A stretch of 64,000 bases of DNA from Aeromicrobium stalagmiti (GCF_013283745.1 NZ_JABSTZ010000003.1:413963-477962); one strand, 5' to 3'; counted from the first letter of the stretch, positions 46,965 through 56,275 are shown. Translations and numbers: made by a program. The notes: generated by a model from the sequence alone, not told the origin.

Positions 46965-47638
46965 GGGTCCTGCTGGTCGAGGACGAGCGCCGCCTGTCCG
47001 ACACTGTCCAGCGCGGGCTGACCGACGAAGGCTTTGTGGTCGAGACGGCCTACAACGGGGTGGACGGACTCTGGCTCGCGACCGAGGAGACGTTCGACGC
47101 GATCGTGCTCGACATCATGCTGCCCGGCATGCACGGGTACGAGGTCGTCAGGCAGCTTCGCGCCCGAAGCGTGTGGACGCCGGTGCTGATGCTGACCGCC
47201 AAGGACGGTGAGTACGACCAGGTCGACGCATTCGACCTCGGCGCGGACGACTACATGACCAAGCCGTTCAGCTTCGTCGTCCTGGTGGCGCACCTGCGGG
47301 CCCTGATCCGCCGCGGCGCTCCTGAGCGGCCTGTCCTGCTGACGGCCGGCGACCTCACCCTCGACCCGACCACCCACCGCGTGACGCGAGCCGGCGATGA
47401 CGTCGTCCTGACGCCTCGTGAGTTCGCTCTGCTGCACTTCTTCATGAGCGAGCCTGGTGCGGTGCGGACCAAGGCGCAGATCCTCGACCACGTGTGGGAC
47501 CCGGCCTTCGAGGGCGACGTGAACGTCGTCGAGGTGTACGTGCGCTACTTGCGGGTCAAGCTCGACCATCCGTACGGCCGCCACAGCATCGAGACCCTGC
47601 GTGGCGTCGGCTACCGGCTCGACCCGGCGGGCGGTTGA
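46961..47638 (+). CDS. OmpR-family response regulator
   Basis: The protein has 225 residues. The receiver carries the phospho-acceptor Asp in AIVLDIMLPGMHG near residue 51 and a Lys in DDYMTKPFS. The winged-helix DNA-binding domain lies at about 125-222 (LTPREFALLHFFM, VEVYVRYLRVKLD). It is coupled to the GT2-GtrA gene (GTGA), so its production follows the CAGGT operator at 43.9 kb. Its likely kinase lies tail to tail downstream, overlapping by 28 bp. Confidence 0.94.
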   Translation: MRVLLVEDERRLSDTVQRGLTDEGFVVETAYNGVDGLWLATEETFDAIVLDIMLPGMHGYEVVRQLRARSVWTPVLMLTAKDGEYDQVDAFDLGADDYMTKPFSFVVLVAHLRALIRRGAPERPVLLTAGDLTLDPTTHRVTRAGDDVVLTPREFALLHFFMSEPGAVRTKAQILDHVWDPAFEGDVNVVEVYVRYLRVKLDHPYGRHSIETLRGVGYRLDPAGG

Positions 47639-49023
47639 ACCAGCTGCACGGTCACAGTGACGCGCGCGCCGCCTGTCGGCGACTCATCCATCGTGACGGC
47701 CCCTCCGTGTGCAGCGACGATCTCTCGAACGATCGCCAGGCCGAGTCCGCTGCCACCGCTGTCCCGGCTTCGACTGTCGTCGAGACGCACGAACCTCTCG
47801 AACACCCTCTCTCGGTGTGCCACCGGGACACCGGGACCGTCGTCCTCGACCACGATGCGCGCCGATCCATCTATGCTTGCCAGACCGACATGCACCGACC
47901 CCGAGGCGGCCGCCGCCGCGTTCTCGACCACGTTGCGGACCGCACGCGACAGTCGCCCCCGGTCACCCCGCACCCGGACAGGAGCGATGGTCGCTGTCAC
48001 CCTGAGCCGCCCGTGGGAGCGCATGCGGCGCACCTCGTCCTCGACGATGTCGTCGAGGTCGACGTCCTCGACATGAAGGACCATGCCCCGGTCGTCCGCT
48101 TTCGCCAAGAGGAGCAGATCGTCCACGAGCCGCGCCATGCGGGCGACTTCAGCGGTCATGACGGCTCTCGTCTCGGTCCACCGCGACTCAGACGGCGCCA
48201 CTCCCACGACGTCCAGGGAGGTCGACAGCGAGGTCAAGGGGCTCCGCAGCTCATGGCTGGCGTCTGAGACGAACGCACGCTGAAGCTGGTGTGCGGAGTC
48301 CAGTCGCTTCAGCATCTCGTTCATGGTCAGGGCCAGGCGCGCGATCTCGTCGTCGGACTCCGGAACCGGGACCCGTTCACCAAGTCCTTGCGAACCGATC
48401 GTGGCGACGTGCCTGCGAATGCGTTCCACCGGTCGCAGCGACCTGCCCACGAGAACCCACATGCCGATCCCGACGAGGACGCTGCCCATGGGCACCAGGA
48501 CGACCAGATACCGCACGAGGGCTGCCACAGACTCGCTCTGAGAGCTCACCGACGTGGCCACGACGACGGTGCACAGCTGACCATCCACATTGACACCGAG
48601 CGCGGTCAGGACGAACGGGGTCTCGCTGCCAAGAGCAGGGACGCGGGCCTTGTCGGCGCGGAGGGTCTGCCCCTTGCGCGGGGCAAGCGTCGTCAGGGGC
48701 CGGCCGGCCGCCTGCTGCGACGACGCAGCCACCACTCGCCGTGACCCGTCGAGCACCTGAATGACCTGGTCTTCGCCGGCGTTGTCCTCGAGGTCCACGG
48801 ATTTACCTGGCTCATCGGAGTCGGTGATCAAGCGGGCCACGTCCTCGGCGCGACCATCTGCGGTCTCGTTAGCCGTGCTCGCCAGTGCACGCTGCAGCAG
48901 CAGGACCAGGAGGACTGAGCCGATGATGGAGCCGACCAGGATCACGACCGTGCCGGCGATCGTCGAGCGCACGCGGACGCTGGCCATCCATCGACTGGTT
49001 GACGTGGACAGTGGTCTGCTCAT
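47611..49023 (-). CDS. HAMP-type sensor histidine kinase
   Basis: The protein has 470 residues. A membrane helix near 20-45, an extracytoplasmic sensor to about 165, a second helix, then HAMP, HisKA (phospho-His in FVSDASHELRSPLT near 245) and HATPase (NVVENAAAAA, DDGPGVP, GGSGLGLAIV). ATG at 49023 is preferred over GTG 49032. Convergent with its presumed regulator instead of in one operon, which is unusual and allows separate control of the two partners. Confidence 0.92.
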   Translation of the reverse strand: MSRPLSTSTSRWMASVRVRSTIAGTVVILVGSIIGSVLLVLLLQRALASTANETADGRAEDVARLITDSDEPGKSVDLEDNAGEDQVIQVLDGSRRVVAASSQQAAGRPLTTLAPRKGQTLRADKARVPALGSETPFVLTALGVNVDGQLCTVVVATSVSSQSESVAALVRYLVVLVPMGSVLVGIGMWVLVGRSLRPVERIRRHVATIGSQGLGERVPVPESDDEIARLALTMNEMLKRLDSAHQLQRAFVSDASHELRSPLTSLSTSLDVVGVAPSESRWTETRAVMTAEVARMARLVDDLLLLAKADDRGMVLHVEDVDLDDIVEDEVRRMRSHGRLRVTATIAPVRVRGDRGRLSRAVRNVVENAAAAASGSVHVGLASIDGSARIVVEDDGPGVPVAHRERVFERFVRLDDSRSRDSGGSGLGLAIVREIVAAHGGAVTMDESPTGGARVTVTVQLVQPPAGSSR

Positions 49024-49167
49024 CGGGGACACGTTGCATCCGTTGCGCTGAGTACACGCTGAGGACCGGCCTCCGGCATCGCCTGATCACTCAGCGCGGC
49101 CACAGGTCCGTCCGCGCACTGTGGTGTCACCGGCCGCACAAGGCGGCCGACCACCGAAGGGAACCTG

Positions 49168-49500
49168 ATGTTCACCATCAAGCGCAACATCGCGGTCGTC
49201 GGAGCGACCGCCGTCATCGCGATGCTCGGAGTGGGCGGCGTCATGTCCGCCAACGCGAGCAGCTCGTCGCCTGCGCCGGCCAGCACGTCGTCAACCACCG
49301 CGGACGTCCCCGACGACCAGGCTGACGGCGAGACGGCCGACGACGGAGCCAACGAGCCGAACGAGGCCGACGAGAAGGGCACCGAGACGGCCGACGACAA
49401 GGCCGAGACCGGCGAGACCGGCGAGACCAACGACGGCCCTGACATCGGACCCGACGCGAACCCGAACGAGCCCGGCCACCAGGACGCCGGCGACAAGTAG
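49168..49500 (+). CDS. Small secreted acidic protein
   Basis: The protein has 110 residues. A signal peptide (MFTIKRNIAVVGATAVIAML onward to about residue 30, NASS cleavage region) precedes a low-complexity chain rich in Asp, Glu, Thr and Gly (DDQADGETADDGANEPNEAD, GETGETNDGPDIGPD). No fold or domain is recognised. Its charge suggests cation binding or a disordered cell-surface role. Divergent from the kinase gene; no CAGGT doublet is seen before it. Confidence 0.75.
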   Translation: MFTIKRNIAVVGATAVIAMLGVGGVMSANASSSSPAPASTSSTTADVPDDQADGETADDGANEPNEADEKGTETADDKAETGETGETNDGPDIGPDANPNEPGHQDAGDK

Positions 49501-49588
49501 GAAACCTCGGCCGCTCGCGCGGGTAGTTTCCCACAGGACGAAGCTGCCTGCGCGGGCCGGCCACCGGTGGTCGCACTGCTCACCATCG

Positions 49589-50545
49589 TCAGGTCGCCGG
49601 CCGGATGGACAGCCCCAACGCTTGCGCGAAGTCCGGTGCGGTCCGCTGCTCGCCGAGTCGTGCCGTGTGACCGACATCGGCGAGCAGTCCTCCCAACGAG
49701 TACAGATTCAACGCGACATCGGTGACCACGTGCGACAACGCCGGATGCACGACGATCATGGGGATGTCATTGGCCCCGAGCGAGTTGTCCTCGTCGGCGG
49801 TGACGACGATGAGCAGATGACCGTCGGCCCAGTCGGGCCCGCTCTGGAGAAGCGCCACCTGGTCGGCGATCCAGTCGTCGGCCTGCTTGATCTGTGTCGA
49901 GCCCTCCGTCTCGCAACGGTCGTGCGCGTTGTGACAGTTGTCGGGTACGAGGGCGCCGACATGGGGAAGCGCGCCTTGCGCCACGTCGACGGACAGCGTC
50001 TGTGCGTCGACCGTGAACTTCGCGAAGTTCGCCTGCTTGGCCGGAGTGGACACGAACGGGACGGTGAACACGTGCCGCGGGGCGTACGTCCCGACATTCC
50101 GCCGCCGGTCTTCGGTACGCGATGGCAAGTTGTCCGCGTACACCTTCATCGTGCGACCGGTGCTCAGCGTGTTGTTCCACATGTCGGGCTGTTTGAGGGT
50201 TGTGACGTCGTTCGTCGACAGATACTTCCCCCCGGTGCTGAGGCACACGTAGTTGGGTTGGGACGGGTGACCGCACGGCGCCAGAGCATTGGGGGCTGTC
50301 CCGTAGCGAGCGGCCAGCGCTGTCAGACGGGGCGCGCCGGACGTGATCTGGCCTGCCGAGTGGTTCTCCAGAATGATCACCATGACCTTGTCGACCGGCG
50401 CCGCCGCCGAGGTGGGCTGAGGCGTCGAGCTCGCTGCCGGAGGCACAGTGACCGTGGGATCGTCGATGGTCCTGGACCCGTCGAAGGCGCATCCGCCCAT
50501 CAGGAGTGCCACAAGTCCCGATGCCGCCAGCTGCCTGCAGTTCAC
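49589..50545 (-). CDS. Lipoprotein phosphoesterase (phospholipase C/acid phosphatase-like)
   Basis: The protein has 318 residues. A signal with lipobox LMGGC is near residue 19. The core has VIILENHSAGQI near 57 (metal-binding Glu-Asn), HPSQPNYVCLSTG near 90 and VTADEDNSLGANDIPMIVVHP near 250, the motifs of the PF04185 phosphoesterase family (phospholipase C, acid phosphatase). It could remove phosphate from lipids or glycans outside the membrane. GTG overlaps the GtrA stop by 4 bp; last gene of the second glycosylation operon. Confidence 0.85.
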   Translation of the reverse strand: MNCRQLAASGLVALLMGGCAFDGSRTIDDPTVTVPPAASSTPQPTSAAAPVDKVMVIILENHSAGQITSGAPRLTALAARYGTAPNALAPCGHPSQPNYVCLSTGGKYLSTNDVTTLKQPDMWNNTLSTGRTMKVYADNLPSRTEDRRRNVGTYAPRHVFTVPFVSTPAKQANFAKFTVDAQTLSVDVAQGALPHVGALVPDNCHNAHDRCETEGSTQIKQADDWIADQVALLQSGPDWADGHLLIVVTADEDNSLGANDIPMIVVHPALSHVVTDVALNLYSLGGLLADVGHTARLGEQRTAPDFAQALGLSIRPAT

Positions 50546-51015
50546 GCGCTGACTCGCGTCGTGGTCCCAGGGGCTGTGACCGAGGCGGGCGTGAACACGA
50601 ACCGCCGATACGACCAGAACCGGAAGATCGTGCCGAGTGCGATGCCGACGACGTTGGCCGAGATGTTGTCTGCCAGACCGCTGGTCAGCCCGAGCAGGTG
50701 GTGTGACACGAACAACGTGACGACGGAGAAGCCCAGGCCGATCGTGTTGAACAGGACGAACAGAGCCACCTCACGACGCCGGTCGGACGTGTCGGCGTCC
50801 CGCCACGTGAGGGCCCGGTTGCCCACGTAGGTCACGACCATCGCGAGTGCAACAGCCACGATCTTGGCCAGCGTGGGATCGTGACCGGCGAACAACGGCA
50901 CTGAACGGAGGAGGTTGAAGCCGCCGACGTCCACGACGTATCCCGCTCCCCCGACGGCCAGGAAGGTGATGACCTCTGGGCTGGTCAGTCGGGCGAGGAG
51001 GTCACGCGGTGACAT
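50542..51015 (-). CDS. GtrA-family membrane protein
   Basis: The protein has 157 residues with four helices (VITFLAVGGAGYVVDVGGFNLL, then IVAVALAMVVTYVGNRALTW). GtrA proteins are proposed to flip polyprenyl-phosphate-linked sugars across the membrane. ATG at 51015 overlaps the upstream GT2 stop by 14 bp. Here GtrA is a separate gene, whereas in set 1 it is fused to the GT2 enzyme. Confidence 0.88.
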   Translation of the reverse strand: MSPRDLLARLTSPEVITFLAVGGAGYVVDVGGFNLLRSVPLFAGHDPTLAKIVAVALAMVVTYVGNRALTWRDADTSDRRREVALFVLFNTIGLGFSVVTLFVSHHLLGLTSGLADNISANVVGIALGTIFRFWSYRRFVFTPASVTAPGTTTRVSA

Positions 51016-51751
51016 CGGCGCGCTGCCTTGACGGGCGGTAAAGGTGGGAGCGGATCTGCCTCCATCGCCAGACAAGAGCCAGCGCGAGGGCCTCGCGCAC
51101 GATGCCGGCGGACATCTTGGACCTTCCCGTCGTGCGGTCGGTGAACGTGATCGGCACCTCGATGGTGGTCAGGCCGAGCTGACCGGCGCGCCAGGTGTTC
51201 TCGATCTGGAAGGAGTATCCGTTCGACTGCGAGTCGAGCACACCGAGCCGCAGGAGGGACTCGCGGCGGAAGGCCCTGAAGCCGGCCGTCGCGTCGCGGA
51301 CCGTGAGGCCAAGCACGGTGCGGACGTAGGTGTTGCCCGCCCACGAGATGAAGCGACGGCTCACGCTCCAGTTGCTGACGCCGCCCCCCTCGACGTACCG
51401 GGATCCGATGGCGACGTCCGACCTGTCGAGGGCAGCGATCAGCTCGGGGATCTTGACGGGCGGGTGCGAGAGGTCCGCGTCCATCTGCACGATGACGTCG
51501 TATCCGCGCTCGAGGGCCCAGGCGAAGCCTGCGCGGTACGCCGCACCCAGCCCGTTCTTCCCATCCCTGCTGAGCAGGGAGACGCGGTAGCCGAAGTCGG
51601 GGTGGCCGGCCACCAGCGCGGCCGTGCCGTCGGGGCTGTTGTCGTCGACGACGAGGATGTCGGCTGATGGCTGAGCGCGGCGCACGGCGTCGAGCATGAT
51701 CTCGATCCCGTCGGCCTCGTCGTAGGTGGGGATGACGACGACAGCGTTCAT
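51002..51751 (-). CDS. Polyprenol monophosphomannose synthase-like GT2
   Basis: The protein has 249 residues. The sequence opens MNAVVVIPTYDEADGIEIML and has VVDDNSPDGTA and QMDADLSHPPVKIPEL (Asp-x-Asp), the marks of polyprenol-phosphate mannose/glucose synthases (Ppm1/DPM1). It lacks a membrane domain; the adjacent GtrA supplies one. The ATG overlaps the GT39 stop (ATGA). Confidence 0.92.
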   Translation of the reverse strand: MNAVVVIPTYDEADGIEIMLDAVRRAQPSADILVVDDNSPDGTAALVAGHPDFGYRVSLLSRDGKNGLGAAYRAGFAWALERGYDVIVQMDADLSHPPVKIPELIAALDRSDVAIGSRYVEGGGVSNWSVSRRFISWAGNTYVRTVLGLTVRDATAGFRAFRRESLLRLGVLDSQSNGYSFQIENTWRAGQLGLTTIEVPITFTDRTTGRSKMSAGIVREALALALVWRWRQIRSHLYRPSRQRADVTA

Positions 51752-53310
51752 GGCTGTGACTCCTTCGTACTGCTGGCCAAGGACGCTCCTCGGCAGGTGG
51801 TGATGGGCTGAGGCGCGGCGCGGTCGGTGCCGTTGCGCAGGTAAATGGTCCGGTCGCAGACCGTGGAGACCTTGCGGTAGTCGCGGGCGACGAGGGCTGC
51901 GGTGGCATCGGTGTCGAGACCCCAGCTGCGGATACTGCGGCCGGTCACGAGCCACGTCGGGGCGTCGGGGCCGGCCAGGACGGCGTCGAGCTCGGTCAGC
52001 GACGGGTCGAGCGTCTTGACCGGGAGGCTCCACAGGTGCTCGTACGGCGAGCTGAGGCCGGAGGTCTGCACGACGTCGGCGTGCCCGTAGAGGTTGACGA
52101 TCGTGTCCTTCGGCTGCGCCACGGAAGCGATGCCCGTCCCGACCGTCTCCCCCTCGCTACCTTGGGGCAGGGCGAGACTTCCCACCCAGGCGAGCACGGC
52201 GGAGGCGACGGCGAGCCCGACGAGCGCCCGTATGACCGGGGCTCGGTCGGCAGCGGTGACGCCAACGGCGAGCGAGACAGGGACAACCAGACCCACGAGG
52301 TAGTGGTGCCAGAAGTTGCCGCCGATCAGGACCGAGGCCGTCGCGAAGGTCAGGGTCGCGAGAAGCGCCCACCAGACCGGGCTACGGCGCCGACGACGCA
52401 CCACATCGACCAGGACGAGACACATCAGTGGGATGACCATCGCCGAGAACGCAACCGCCAGGAGCCCGTGGAGCCGGGCAGTGGAGTGGACCCGCCCACC
52501 GGCGGCGATGACCTGTCCGGCCTCCACACGGAACGGGTACATCGCGTCGAACACGCCGCGTAGCGACGTTCCGTGCGCCACGGTCCAGACGGACAGGACA
52601 CCCAGAGCCACCGCGGCGCCGACCGACGCCGCTGCGGTCAGGGCCACCAGTCGTCGCCAGGTGATGTCGGACCGGACGGCCGACAGCACGAACGCGACGG
52701 AGCCGAACACCGCGACGTCGGCGAAGTTCTGCTTGACCATCAGCGCGCTCACAGCGCATGCGCCGGCCAGCACGCTCCAGCGGACACTCTGCCCCTCGTC
52801 ATCGGCACGCAGGGCCGAGATGACCGCGATGATGCCACCGACCACAAACGGTGCGGCGAGCAGCTCGCCGTTGACGGCATAGCCACCGAGCAGCGGGGAC
52901 ACGCAGAGCGCTGCTGCCGTCACCGCCGCCCAGCGGCCTACCTGCTCGCCGTGCATCAGCGTGGCAGCGCAGGCACAGCCCAGGACGACCAGCAGCACGG
53001 CGAAGCAGCCGATGATCCGCAGGGCGGGCACCCCTTCGAGCAGGGAGGCTGCCCGGAAGATGGTGACGAGCAGCGGCGGCCGGTCGACCCAGTAGTTCCC
53101 GTACAGGGACGTACCCGCACCATTCCATTGCGCGCCGACCAGGAGGAATCCGGACTCATCGGGTCCTGGGGCGTGCCCCAGGAGCGGCAGTCGGGCCAGC
53201 ACCGCGACGACCGCTGCGGCGGGAACGGTCCAGCTCGGGAGAGACCGGGACCGGGTCCCTGGGCGGACACCACGACCGGGCAGGGTCGGACGGGTGGCAA
53301 TGGTCGTCAT
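51748..53310 (-). CDS. GT39-type membrane glycosyltransferase, set 2
   Basis: The protein has 520 residues with about ten helices. Motifs in the first luminal loop, GPDESGFLLVGAQWNG and YGNYWVDRPPLL near residues 48-80, match the PMT/ArnT group. It is distantly similar to the set 1 enzyme. It heads the operon GT39-GT2-GtrA-phosphoesterase. A CAGGT operator ends 20 bp before its ATG. Acceptor and sugar are unknown. Confidence 0.88.
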   Translation of the reverse strand: MTTIATRPTLPGRGVRPGTRSRSLPSWTVPAAAVVAVLARLPLLGHAPGPDESGFLLVGAQWNGAGTSLYGNYWVDRPPLLVTIFRAASLLEGVPALRIIGCFAVLLVVLGCACAATLMHGEQVGRWAAVTAAALCVSPLLGGYAVNGELLAAPFVVGGIIAVISALRADDEGQSVRWSVLAGACAVSALMVKQNFADVAVFGSVAFVLSAVRSDITWRRLVALTAAASVGAAVALGVLSVWTVAHGTSLRGVFDAMYPFRVEAGQVIAAGGRVHSTARLHGLLAVAFSAMVIPLMCLVLVDVVRRRRRSPVWWALLATLTFATASVLIGGNFWHHYLVGLVVPVSLAVGVTAADRAPVIRALVGLAVASAVLAWVGSLALPQGSEGETVGTGIASVAQPKDTIVNLYGHADVVQTSGLSSPYEHLWSLPVKTLDPSLTELDAVLAGPDAPTWLVTGRSIRSWGLDTDATAALVARDYRKVSTVCDRTIYLRNGTDRAAPQPITTCRGASLASSTKESQP

Positions 53311-53330
53311 GGGACCAGCGTCGGTTCGCG

Positions 53331-53349
53331 AACCTGCACAGCACCTGAC
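53331..53349 (-). promoter_or_regulatory. Tandem CAGGT operator in the divergent GT39/RR region
   Basis: On the minus strand it reads GTCAGGTGCTGTGCAGGTT, with CAGGT units 11 bp apart, 20 bp before the GT39 ATG. It also lies 53 bp before the response regulator start on the other strand, so it may control both. Confidence 0.8.
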
Positions 53350-53402
53350 TGCATGGACGAGAAGGCCTTGATGGAGCGGATCGATACGGCACGATGGGCG
53401 GC

Positions 53403-54065
53403 ATGACAGTTGTCGGCATCTGCGAGGACGACCCGGACGTCCGACGTGTGCTGACAGATGCGCTGAAGATGGGCGGCCACCGCGTCGTCATCGCCCGCAA
53501 CGGCCGCGAGGCCGTCGAGAACCTCGGTCGCGATAGCGGGGTCGAGGTGCTGGTGCTGGACATCGGCCTGCCGGACGCCGACGGCCGCGACGTCTGCCAT
53601 GCCCTGCGTGCCGCAGGACAGCACGCGCCGGTGCTGTTCCTGACGGCGTTCGACGCCGTGCACGACCGGGTGTCCGGCTTCCATGCGGGCGGTGACGACT
53701 ACGTGGTCAAGCCGTTCGCGATCTCTGAGGTCCTGGTGCGGATCGAGTCGCTCGTGCGACGAGCGCGCCCGCAGCCGGAGAGCACCAGCGGCCTGGTGCT
53801 GAACCCCGACCGGGTCTCGGTGCACGTGGGCGACCGCGAGGTCACGCTGACGCCGACGGAGTTCCGCCTGCTCGCGGCCATCGCCGTCGAGCCGGGCTCA
53901 ATCGTCCGCCGACGCACCGCGGTCGCGGCCGCCTGGCCCGACGGGGCCATCGTCAACGAGAACACCATCGACTCCTACATCCGCCGGCTCCGGGTCAAGC
54001 TCGCCTTGATCGACTCACCGGTCGAGCTCGCGACGGTGCGCGGCGTCGGGTTCACGCTGCGATGA
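53403..54065 (+). CDS. OmpR-family response regulator, system 2
   Basis: The protein has 220 residues. The receiver phospho-acceptor Asp is in VLVLDIGLPDADG near residue 53, Lys in DDYVVKPFA near 103, and a winged-helix domain spans about 130-218 (LTPTEFRLLAAIAV, IDSYIRRLRVKL). ATG 53403 is chosen because the family starts MTVVGICEDDPDV. Its stop overlaps the kinase ATG (ATGA). Divergent from the GT39 operon across a region with one CAGGT operator, so this is the best candidate to be the operator-binding protein. Confidence 0.94.
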   Translation: MTVVGICEDDPDVRRVLTDALKMGGHRVVIARNGREAVENLGRDSGVEVLVLDIGLPDADGRDVCHALRAAGQHAPVLFLTAFDAVHDRVSGFHAGGDDYVVKPFAISEVLVRIESLVRRARPQPESTSGLVLNPDRVSVHVGDREVTLTPTEFRLLAAIAVEPGSIVRRRTAVAAAWPDGAIVNENTIDSYIRRLRVKLALIDSPVELATVRGVGFTLR

Positions 54066-55375
54066 GGGCTCCCGGACGCACCCTCCAGTCACGCATCGTG
54101 TGGACCACCACGGTCGTGACCGCGCTCGCGATGGCGGCCATGATCGGCACCGTGCTGCTGATCCTGCAGGCTCTGAACATGAACAACGTCGACCGTCGGC
54201 TCACCGACCAGGCCTCAGCCATCTCGACCACGATCGTCGTGGAGGCCGATGGCAGCGTGACCGCGTCGGAGACCCCGAACGACAGCATCGACGACACCAC
54301 GTGGATCTACAACCCGGACGGCACCCTCGTCGAAGGTCCCAAGACCGGCACCCGCGTGGCGACCGTCGTCAAGTCTCTGTCGCGTGTCGAGAAGCGCACA
54401 CGGCTCGAGAAGGACGAACGGGTCTTCCTGGCCGTCCCGGTCCGTGAGGAGGGGACGACGACCGCGGTCGTCGTGGTCGAGGCATCGCTCGAGCCGTACG
54501 AGTCGACCCGCAACGCCGTGCTCGTCGGGCTCGTCGGTCTCGGTGCCGTCGTGACCGCCGGGTCGGCCGCGGTGGCGGCGTGGACCGTGCGGCGCACCCT
54601 CGCGCCGGTCGAGTCGATGGCCAGGCGAGCCGAGGACTGGTCCGAGCACGATCTCGACGCACGGTTCGCCGCCACCGGGACCGACGACGAGTTCGCGCAC
54701 CTCGGTCGCACCCTCAACGTCCTACTCGACCGGGTCGCCGGCGCGCTCCGCAACGAGCAGCAGCTCACCGCCGAGCTCGCCCACGAGCTGCGCACACCGC
54801 TGACCGCGATCCGCGGCGAGGCCGAGCTGACCCGCATGGCCACCCTCACCCCGGACGTCGACGAGCGGCTCTCCCGGGTCATCGACCTCGTGGACCGGAT
54901 GAGCACCACGATCTCCTCGTTGCTGGCCATCGCACGCGGCGAGCACCGCACGGATGCCCGGACGACAACCGCCGAGATCATCGCCGCTGCCGTCGAGCAC
55001 GCCTCAGCGCGCGACGGCGTCGAGATCTCGGTCGTGGACGCCGGTAACCACGATGTCCCGGCGCCGCTCGAGCTGGCCGTGAGGGCCCTGTCGCCCGTGG
55101 TCGAGAACGCCGTGCGCCATGCGAGGTCCAGGGTGACCGTGACGGTGGCCGCCACCGATCGGACCATCGACCTGCTCGTCAACGACGACGGACCCGGCAT
55201 CGGATCGGCAGACCCCGAGTCCCTGTTCCAGTCGGGCGTCCGCGGCGCCGACAGCACCGGCGCCGGCCTCGGGCTCGCACTCGCCCGACGCGTCGCGCGC
55301 ACGCTCGGCGGCGACGTCCACGTGAGCTCGGCGGCCGACCCGACCACATTCGCCCTGTCCTTGCCGCGGTTCTGA
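54062..55375 (+). CDS. Sensor histidine kinase, system 2
   Basis: The protein has 437 residues. A helix near 15-40, an extracytoplasmic sensor to about 150, a second helix near 155-180, HAMP, HisKA with phospho-His in TAELAHELRTPLTAIRGEAE near 245, and HATPase with VVENAVRHA, DDGPGIG and GAGLGLALA. It is coupled to its regulator. The downstream neighbours are COG4705, PAP2, DedA and UppP, which suggests an envelope signal. Confidence 0.94.
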   Translation: MRAPGRTLQSRIVWTTTVVTALAMAAMIGTVLLILQALNMNNVDRRLTDQASAISTTIVVEADGSVTASETPNDSIDDTTWIYNPDGTLVEGPKTGTRVATVVKSLSRVEKRTRLEKDERVFLAVPVREEGTTTAVVVVEASLEPYESTRNAVLVGLVGLGAVVTAGSAAVAAWTVRRTLAPVESMARRAEDWSEHDLDARFAATGTDDEFAHLGRTLNVLLDRVAGALRNEQQLTAELAHELRTPLTAIRGEAELTRMATLTPDVDERLSRVIDLVDRMSTTISSLLAIARGEHRTDARTTTAEIIAAAVEHASARDGVEISVVDAGNHDVPAPLELAVRALSPVVENAVRHARSRVTVTVAATDRTIDLLVNDDGPGIGSADPESLFQSGVRGADSTGAGLGLALARRVARTLGGDVHVSSAADPTTFALSLPRF

Positions 55376-55411
55376 GGTTCCAGCCCCGGCCCCGGGCACT
55401 GAGTGTCGGCA

Positions 55412-55431
55412 GTCAGGTTCCTGTCAGGTTC
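55412..55431 (+). promoter_or_regulatory. Tandem CAGGT operator upstream of COG4705 copy 2
   Basis: It reads GTCAGGTTCCTGTCAGGTTC, the most regular copy, with CAGGT units 11 bp apart, ending 19 bp before the ATG. Confidence 0.82.
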
Positions 55432-55450
55432 TCCGTCGCATGGTGTGTGC

Positions 55451-56275
55451 ATGAGCCACTCACACACCACCACCCCGGATCGCTCGACGACGCACGTCGA
55501 CCACGGCGCGTGGACCCGCACGCTGCTGAACAAAGTCCCCCAGGTCACTGTGCTGTTCTGGGTGGTCAAGATCCTCTCGACGACGGTCGGTGAGACCGCC
55601 GCCGACTTCCTCAACAGCAACGTCGGCCTCGGGCTGTCCGCGACGACCGCCCTCATGGCGGTCCTGCTCGCCGCTGTGCTCGTCGTGCAGTTCTCGGCGC
55701 GGAAGTACGTGCCGGTCGTCTACTGGTTGGCCGTCGTGCTCATCAGCGTCGTCGGCACCCTGTTCTCGGACAACCTCGTCGACAACTACGGCGTCAGCCT
55801 CTGGACGACCAGTGCGATCTTCGGCGCGGGCTTGATCGCGTCCTTCGTCGCCTGGTACCGCTCGGAGAAGACGCTCTCGATTCACACCATCGTGACTCGT
55901 CGCCGCGAGGCCTTCTACTGGCTGACGATCCTGTTCACGTTCGCCCTCGGCACATCGGCCGGCGACCTGGTCGCCGAGAAGCTCGCGGTCGGCTACCTCC
56001 CGTCCGCCCTGATTTTCGGCGGCGTCATCGCGGCCATCACCGCCGCCTTCTACGGCCTGAAGGCCAATGCCGTCATCGCGTTCTGGGCCGCGTACATCGT
56101 GACCCGCCCGTTCGGTGCCTCGATGGGCGACTTCCTGACCGCTCCCACTAAGGACGGCGGCCTGGGCATCGGCACGAACGGGACGAGCGCCATCTTCTTG
56201 GCGATCATCGTCGGCTGCGTCGCCTGGTTCACGGTCAAGGCCAAGCGCGATGACCGCGAGCTCGAGTCCGTCTGA
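55451..56275 (+). CDS. COG4705-like membrane protein, copy 2
   Basis: The protein has 274 residues. A His-rich N-terminus (MSHSHTTTPDRSTTHVDHG) may bind metal, followed by about eight helices with the family repeats FWVVKILSTTVGETAADFL, GTSAGDLVAEKL and FWAAYIVTRPFGASMGDFL. It is a full paralogue of copy 1 at 42.7 kb. Start at 55451 follows the operator directly. A strong hairpin after the stop separates it partly from the PAP2 gene. Function is unknown; the His-rich tail is absent from copy 1. Confidence 0.86.
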   Translation: MSHSHTTTPDRSTTHVDHGAWTRTLLNKVPQVTVLFWVVKILSTTVGETAADFLNSNVGLGLSATTALMAVLLAAVLVVQFSARKYVPVVYWLAVVLISVVGTLFSDNLVDNYGVSLWTTSAIFGAGLIASFVAWYRSEKTLSIHTIVTRRREAFYWLTILFTFALGTSAGDLVAEKLAVGYLPSALIFGGVIAAITAAFYGLKANAVIAFWAAYIVTRPFGASMGDFLTAPTKDGGLGIGTNGTSAIFLAIIVGCVAWFTVKAKRDDRELESV

